Shown piece after piece: positions 7,209 to 10,770 of a stretch of DNA of 10,770 nt (its first letter is position 1; each line of letters opens with the position of its first letter). Under the pieces are notes generated by a model. The model saw nothing but the letters and a program-made list of their open reading frames with translations. It made no database searches and was not told the DNA's origin. The position numbers were made by a program, and so were the translations under genes. Source of the stretch: Acidulodesulfobacterium_A sp049965795 (GTDB lineage Bacteria; SZUA-79; Acidulodesulfobacterales; Acidulodesulfobacteraceae); assembly GCA_049965795.1 (NCBI GenBank), contig JBMFVW010000036.1:1-10770 (forward strand), given 5' to 3'.

Positions 7209-7394
7209 TAACCTACCCCCTCCTAATAATATTAAAATTATCGTGAATAATAAAATATGTTATTTATTATTATTATTATCACGGGCGGCGGCTGAATGAA
7301 ATAATACAAAGTAGGATTTTTGTAAGAAAAAATCTGAAATAAAATGAAGAAAAAATATTACGGTACGGAAAATTAATCTGACTTTAAATTTTAA
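7209..7394 (-). promoter_or_regulatory. Leader and probable promoter region of the reductase operon
   Basis: This 186-base AT-rich stretch lies upstream of the ttrB-like start and should hold the operon promoter and the response-regulator site. I cannot identify a good -35/-10 pair. A TATTAT on the minus strand (near 7300) lacks a well-spaced -35. Visible oddities are five tandem TTA units at 7264-7278 (TAA on the coding strand), a GC-rich patch at 7283-7294, and a tandem TACGG pair at 7369-7378. A strong Shine-Dalgarno ends the region. Assigning it as a promoter is positional inference. Confidence 0.35.
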
Positions 7395-7485
7395 CAGTCA
7401 TTGCGAGGAGCGAAAGCGACGAAGCAATCTAGCACATTCTATGCTTTAACGACTGGAGATTGCTTAGCTTCGCTCTCAATGACTG
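7395..7485. repeat. MITE-like palindromic repeat (CATTGCGAG...AAGCAATCT type)
   Basis: The arms 7395-7430 and 7457-7485 are inverted copies. Both begin CAGTCATTG and end AAGCAATCT when read in the same direction, and share GAGCGAAG-like inner sequence. The left arm is 7 bases longer. A 26-base unpaired centre separates them. From memory, palindromes containing TCATTGCGAGGAGCGAAAGCGACGAAGCAATCT-like arms recur in many unrelated bacterial genomes as small dispersed non-coding repeats. No transposase gene is nearby, so it would be non-autonomous. It lies between the response regulator stop (17 bases away) and the reductase operon leader, where a stable hairpin could also end or protect the upstream transcript. 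Confidence 0.8.
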
Positions 7486-7502
7486 CTTAGTTGGCTTTTC
7501 TG

Positions 7503-8210
7503 TTACGATTTATCTATCAGTTTAAGCTTAAAGAAAACAATATCTACGAGCTCGTATTTATTTATATATCCTAATTTTTCCATTCCCCTCAACCGGTGGG
7601 TAGCTACGGTTTTATCATTAATAAAAAGCTTTTCTCCTATCTCCTTGTTCGAAAAACCCTCCGCTACGAATATTAGAACCTCCTGTTCTCTCGGACTTAA
7701 ATTATTCCATAAATTTCGCAGGGCGTTTTCGCTTTCGGCGTCGGCTGAACCCCCGCCTGCGCCGTTATATTTCCGATATTTTTCGATATTTTTGTCTTTG
7801 TCTTTACCTATCAAATCTTTTATCAACGATGGATGAATATATAATTCTCCTTCGGCTACGGTCTTAATCGCGTAAATCAAATCATATTCTACGGCTTTTT
7901 TCGGCAGATAACCCAATGCACCGTTATCAAGGGCTCTTTGAACATACTGCTTGTCTTCGTACATAGTTAAAATCAGTATCTTGGAATCCTGAGAAACTTC
8001 TTTAAGCCCTATTATTAAATCAAGTCCGTTAGTTTTTGGAAGGGAAATATCTAAAACTATGACGTTCGGTATTTTTTCCTTAACGATTTCCATTGCCGAC
8101 ACAGCATCGTTTGCGGTTCCCACGACCCGCAAATCATCCTGTCCAGCTATTATCATTTTTAAGCCGGAAACCATAAGAAAGTGGTCGTCGATTAAAACTA
8201 TATTTATCAT
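7503..8210 (-). CDS. NarL/LuxR-type two-component response regulator
   Basis: This 235-residue cytoplasmic DNA-binding regulator has a receiver domain (about 1-120) with acidic pocket D8/D9, phosphoacceptor D54 (VLDISLP), T82 and K104. A linker rich in Lys, then Gly/Ser/Glu, occupies about 135-165. The LuxR-type helix-turn-helix follows (171-230): LSPREQEVL, NKEIGEKLFINDKTVATHR. Phosphorylation by the kinase encoded just upstream should activate it to regulate the reductase operon that begins 294 bp downstream. By position it corresponds to TtrR of the Salmonella locus. The ATG has GGGAGA (8224-8219) 8 nt upstream and lies 33 bp after the kinase stop, so the two are probably co-transcribed. 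The target site is not identifiable by eye. The domain call is near certain; the target is inferred. Confidence 0.93.
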   Translation of the reverse strand: MINIVLIDDHFLMVSGLKMIIAGQDDLRVVGTANDAVSAMEIVKEKIPNVIVLDISLPKTNGLDLIIGLKEVSQDSKILILTMYEDKQYVQRALDNGALGYLPKKAVEYDLIYAIKTVAEGELYIHPSLIKDLIGKDKDKNIEKYRKYNGAGGGSADAESENALRNLWNNLSPREQEVLIFVAEGFSNKEIGEKLFINDKTVATHRLRGMEKLGYINKYELVDIVFFKLKLIDKS

Positions 8211-8243
8211 TAATTTTATCTCCCGTTACGGCTTTATTTTAAA

Positions 8244-9662
8244 TTATAAGGGAATATAAAAATTTATCTTTGTTCCGGCGCCGGTTTTAGATTCGATTTT
8301 TAAATCTCCACCTAAAAGTTTTGCCCGTTCCTTCATCCCGAATATCCCTAAGCTGTCATTGCTGATAAGTCCGCAGTTAAAACCCGTTCCGTAATCTTCT
8401 ACGGAGCCGATGATTTTTCCTTCCGCAATTACTAAATTTATTTTAGCATAATTTGAATGCGAGTGCAGTATGACGTTAGACAGAGCCTCCTGAATTATTC
8501 TGTACACGTTAATTTCTATATTCTGGTCGAATCTTTTATCTTTAATGTTTTCGTTAGGAAAAAAATCTACTTTAAAATTAAGGCTATTTTTATTAATATC
8601 GTCTATATAGCTGGAAATCGAGCATGCCAGGCCCATTTCTTCAAGTATTCCGGGTGTAAGGCTTCTGGCAATATTCCGCACCATGTCTAAAGCATTAGTC
8701 AGTTCTTCGCTGATTTGGACAACGCTTTCTTTTGCTTCTTCTATATTATTAAGGTTTTTAAAGAGACCTATTCTTATTTTTATATATGCCAGCATCTGGG
8801 CAAACTGGTCGTGCAGATCCTTTGCTATCCTTTTTCTTTCTTCTTCCTGGGCTTTTATGACGTTATTGATAAAATTTTTCCTTAAATTATCGTTTTCTAT
8901 TTTTTCTTCGTCCGCTTTTTTTAAACTTGCCGCCATTTTATTAAAATCTCTCGCGAGCATTCCTATCTCGTCATCTCTTTTTATATCTAGCTTTACGTCG
9001 TAACTGCCGCTTTTGACTTTATTAAAAGCTTCCGACAGTTTTACTACCGGCGTAATAACCCACCACGCGATGGAACTTGAAAGTATAACGGCTAAAACGG
9101 CGGTAAAAACCATAACTATAATTATAGACCTTATGAGCGAATAAAGTAGCAAACTCGACCTTTTATTTGAAATTCCTACTCTTACCATGCCTAACCGCCC
9201 GTGCAATATGGGAACGGCGGTATCGTATACCAAGCCTTCGTTTGTTTTAATGTTTACGGCGGATAACTTTTTAGCATTAAAATGGTTAACTTTCAATAAA
9301 CCCGCAGGAAATCCGCCGTTAAAAGTCGAAGCAACAACTTCCCCTTTTTTATTTTCGACAAATGCGTAAACTATGTCGGGGTCGCTTTTAATCGAACTTT
9401 TTAATAATTTATCTAATGCGTAAATATTATCTTCAAGAATATAATTTACCGACTGGGACGATAATTGTTTGCCGATTGATAAGCTCATTAATTTTAACTG
9501 CATATTATTCTGGAGAGAAAAATCTTCATTTACAAAATATATAACGGGCAGTCCGAACAGAAGAGTAGCAAATATAACAAGTCCTATAACTTTGACTCTT
9601 AAAGAAACGTTATAAAATTTTTTTAAAATCGAAACGGCTGCGGACAATAAAGAAAATCTCAT
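8244..9662 (-). CDS. Membrane sensor histidine kinase (periplasmic sensor, HAMP, HisKA_3, HATPase)
   Basis: This 472-residue inner-membrane kinase has helices near 24-44 and 171-203 enclosing a periplasmic domain of about 125 residues with Cache/PAS-like character (NYILEDNIYALDKLLKSSI). A HAMP linker follows (about 203-255), then a HisKA_3 dimerisation helix with the phospho-acceptor His284 (ERKRIAKDLHDQFAQML), and a C-terminal ATPase with N-box EALSN (392-396), G1 DYGTG (423-427) and LGIFGMKERAKLLGG (438-452). This is the NarX/DegS class that partners LuxR-type regulators. Unlike Salmonella TtrS, there is no fused PhnD-like domain; that protein is encoded immediately upstream. The ATG begins only 2 nt after that gene's stop and has no recognisable Shine-Dalgarno, pointing to translational coupling. 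A signal relay from binding protein to kinase is inferred. Confidence 0.93.
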   Translation of the reverse strand: MRFSLLSAAVSILKKFYNVSLRVKVIGLVIFATLLFGLPVIYFVNEDFSLQNNMQLKLMSLSIGKQLSSQSVNYILEDNIYALDKLLKSSIKSDPDIVYAFVENKKGEVVASTFNGGFPAGLLKVNHFNAKKLSAVNIKTNEGLVYDTAVPILHGRLGMVRVGISNKRSSLLLYSLIRSIIIVMVFTAVLAVILSSSIAWWVITPVVKLSEAFNKVKSGSYDVKLDIKRDDEIGMLARDFNKMAASLKKADEEKIENDNLRKNFINNVIKAQEEERKRIAKDLHDQFAQMLAYIKIRIGLFKNLNNIEEAKESVVQISEELTNALDMVRNIARSLTPGILEEMGLACSISSYIDDINKNSLNFKVDFFPNENIKDKRFDQNIEINVYRIIQEALSNVILHSHSNYAKINLVIAEGKIIGSVEDYGTGFNCGLISNDSLGIFGMKERAKLLGGDLKIESKTGAGTKINFYIPL

Positions 9663-9664
9663 AT

Positions 9665-10597
9665 TTATTTATATCTGCTTATATCCGGCGGGGCAAAGCC
9701 GTCGATATTAAGTCGTTTTAAAATTAATCTGCCTTTCGGATTTTTCGACATGCCTAAAAGAATTTTTTTAACTTTAGCCCTCAATCTTTTATCTACTCTA
9801 TCGGGCATAACTATCGGCGGGATAGGAAACAGGGGCGATTTTAAAATAATTTTCGTATGAAGCCGGACGCTTTTATATTTATCGTAGGTGTAAGAGTAAA
9901 CGATGGAATCGACGGATGCGCCGTCTGCAATGCCCGCCGCGACCGCTTTAATAGAATCCGTATGATTATAAGTGAATATTATCCTTTTAAAATACGTTTT
10001 AGGGTTTATGCCGTTTTTTTTAAAAAATCTAACGGGATATTCATAGCCTGTATTCGATAACGGCTCGGTGAAGGCGAATACCTTTCCTTTTAAATCCTTA
10101 ATCGATTCAATCTTCGAAGGCTTATGCGCAATTATATAGGCCTGATACATCTTTTTTCCGTCTATAACCGGAACGGCGATTATTTTTACTTTGTTCTTTA
10201 ATCCTCCGTAAACGTATGCTCCGGTACATATAAAAGCTAAATCTATTTTATTTTTTATAAGCAGGTTATTAACCGCCAAATAGGTTCGCTTCTGAACAAT
10301 CTTAACAGGCATATGAAGCGCGCGGCCGATATATCCTGCAAAAGGCTTATATGCATCGATATTTGCGACCGGCGACATCATCGAAGCTACCGCAAGTTTA
10401 AAATACGGCTTAGATAAAGGCTTTTCGGACAGGCGCAAACTGGAAGCTTGTTCGTTTATCTGCCGGATAGGAGACAATTTCTTAAGATTTATAAGGTTTT
10501 TCGCGGAATTATTTTTATGCATGAAGTAGATTAAAAATATCAGTCCAAAAATTGTTATGCCGACAAGTAAAATATAAAATATCATTTTGTTTTTCAT
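9665..10597 (-). CDS. Membrane-anchored PhnD-like periplasmic binding protein (sensor accessory)
   Basis: This 310-residue protein has a basic N-terminus and one hydrophobic segment (about 6-26) without a lipobox Cys, so it is probably anchored by an uncleaved helix or exported by a signal peptide. The rest fits the phosphate/phosphonate-type periplasmic binding family (PF12974): FKLAVASMMSPVANIDAYKP (66-85), IDLAFICTGAYVYGG (118-132), and the domain-closing FAFTEPLSNTGYEYP (174-188). No ABC transporter genes adjoin it; it sits 2 nt before a sensor kinase instead. Proteins of this type act as ligand sensors in AioX/ArxX arsenite systems, and a related domain is fused in TtrS. It probably binds the signal molecule and presents it to the kinase. 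Cys124 in the predicted pocket strand is the only cysteine. The start ATG lacks a clear Shine-Dalgarno; Met5 is no better. Confidence 0.85.
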   Translation of the reverse strand: MKNKMIFYILLVGITIFGLIFLIYFMHKNNSAKNLINLKKLSPIRQINEQASSLRLSEKPLSKPYFKLAVASMMSPVANIDAYKPFAGYIGRALHMPVKIVQKRTYLAVNNLLIKNKIDLAFICTGAYVYGGLKNKVKIIAVPVIDGKKMYQAYIIAHKPSKIESIKDLKGKVFAFTEPLSNTGYEYPVRFFKKNGINPKTYFKRIIFTYNHTDSIKAVAAGIADGASVDSIVYSYTYDKYKSVRLHTKIILKSPLFPIPPIVMPDRVDKRLRAKVKKILLGMSKNPKGRLILKRLNIDGFAPPDISRYK

Positions 10598-10731
10598 AAC
10601 GATATTTTATCATATTTTTTATTTAAGCAAATAAAAAACGCCGCTTTATTTGCTTTCTTACCGTCCGGGGGGTGTAAACTGAACGATAAAAATAAAATAA
10701 AACGGCGAAAAAAGGTTTAAGACCCTACCTT
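10598..10731. other. Upstream region of the sensor operon with nested inverted repeats
   Basis: GCAAATAAA (10627-10635) is perfectly inverted as TTTATTTGC (10645-10653) around a 9-base loop. A second pair overlaps it: CGCCGCTTTAT (10639-10649) against ATAAAACGGCG (10697-10707), matching at 10 of 11 positions. These may be an operator, competing hairpins, or remnants of another small element. A weak promoter candidate on the minus strand is TAAAAT near 10610 with TTGC-type sequence about 16 bases upstream, but it would give a very short leader. No open frame is supported here. Confidence 0.4.
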
Positions 10732-10732
10732 T
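10711..10732 (-). terminator. Possible weak rho-independent terminator of the right-edge gene
   Basis: On the minus strand AAAGGT (10732-10727) pairs with ACCTTT (10716-10711) around a 10-base loop and runs directly into further U residues (to 10708). The stem is short and has only two G-C pairs, and it overlaps the stop codon of the partial right-edge frame. It is plausible as a terminator but weak. Confidence 0.3.
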
Positions 10733-10770
10733 TATTCTTCTGCGGATTTTTTAACCTGCAAAAGTTTTTT
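10732..10770 (-). CDS. C-terminal 12 codons of an unidentified gene (partial)
   Basis: Read on the minus strand from the right edge, the sequence gives KKLLQVKKSAEE and then a TAA stop. The charged, helical-looking tail, the following terminator-like hairpin and the shared direction with all other genes suggest the end of a real gene. Twelve residues are too few to identify it, and an open stretch this short could arise by chance. Confidence 0.3.
   Translation of the reverse strand, partial: KKLLQVKKSAEE

Noticed and set aside
7395..7485. CRISPR repeat or tRNA-like structure
   Set aside because: There is one inverted pair only, with no direct-repeat array or spacers, and no cloverleaf or anticodon arm can be drawn.
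8683..9003. Plus-strand open frame of 106 codons, Ser/Leu-rich and apparently membrane-like
   Set aside because: It is antisense to the kinase HAMP/HisKA region. The Ser/Leu/Phe richness is the complement of Lys/Glu/Arg codons in the real gene.
9665..10597. Phosphonate transport binding protein (PhnD) role
   Set aside because: No permease or ATPase gene adjoins it. It is 2 nt from a sensor kinase, and an uncleaved anchor helix with no lipobox suits a sensor accessory better.

Overview
The window reads as one minus-strand locus for anaerobic respiration in a Gram-negative bacterium, with every supported gene transcribed from right to left. The DNA is AT-rich, especially between genes. A partial outer-membrane porin implies an outer membrane, and a Tat-exported molybdoenzyme with an NrfD-type quinol subunit implies respiration on an oxidised sulfur (or similar chalcogen/metalloid) compound. 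A deltaproteobacterial-type anaerobe is a reasonable guess, but no taxonomic marker gene is present.

In order of transcription: (1) the last 12 codons of an unidentified gene at the right edge; (2) a three-gene sensing module, 10597-7503, made of a membrane-anchored PhnD-like periplasmic binding protein, a HAMP/HisKA_3 sensor kinase and a NarL/LuxR-type response regulator; (3) an intergenic stretch with a MITE-like repeat and a long AT-rich leader; (4) the reductase genes, 7208-1602, in the order iron-sulfur subunit (TtrB-like), NrfD membrane subunit (TtrC-like), molybdopterin catalytic subunit (TtrA-like); (5) a TorD-family maturation chaperone, 1440-685; (6) the N-terminal part of an outer-membrane porin, 556-1, cut by the window edge.

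The subunit order B-C-A behind a kinase/regulator pair matches the Salmonella tetrathionate reductase locus ttrRSBCA as I remember it. Two details support this: sequence blocks in the catalytic subunit, and a Lys-Arg rather than Arg-Arg Tat motif on the B subunit. In Salmonella the PhnD-like sensing domain is part of TtrS; here it is a separate protein, and the kinase has its own periplasmic domain. This resembles the X-S-R arrangement of arsenite sensing (AioXSR/ArxXSR). The substrate is therefore inferred: tetrathionate first, with polysulfide/sulfur (SreA-like) or selenate (SrdA-like) as relatives within the same family.

Four intergenic gaps contain different inverted-repeat elements: upstream of the sensor operon, before ttrB, between ttrB and ttrC, and between ttrA and torD. 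At least two look like non-autonomous mobile elements. No tRNA, rRNA, CRISPR array or transposase gene was seen.
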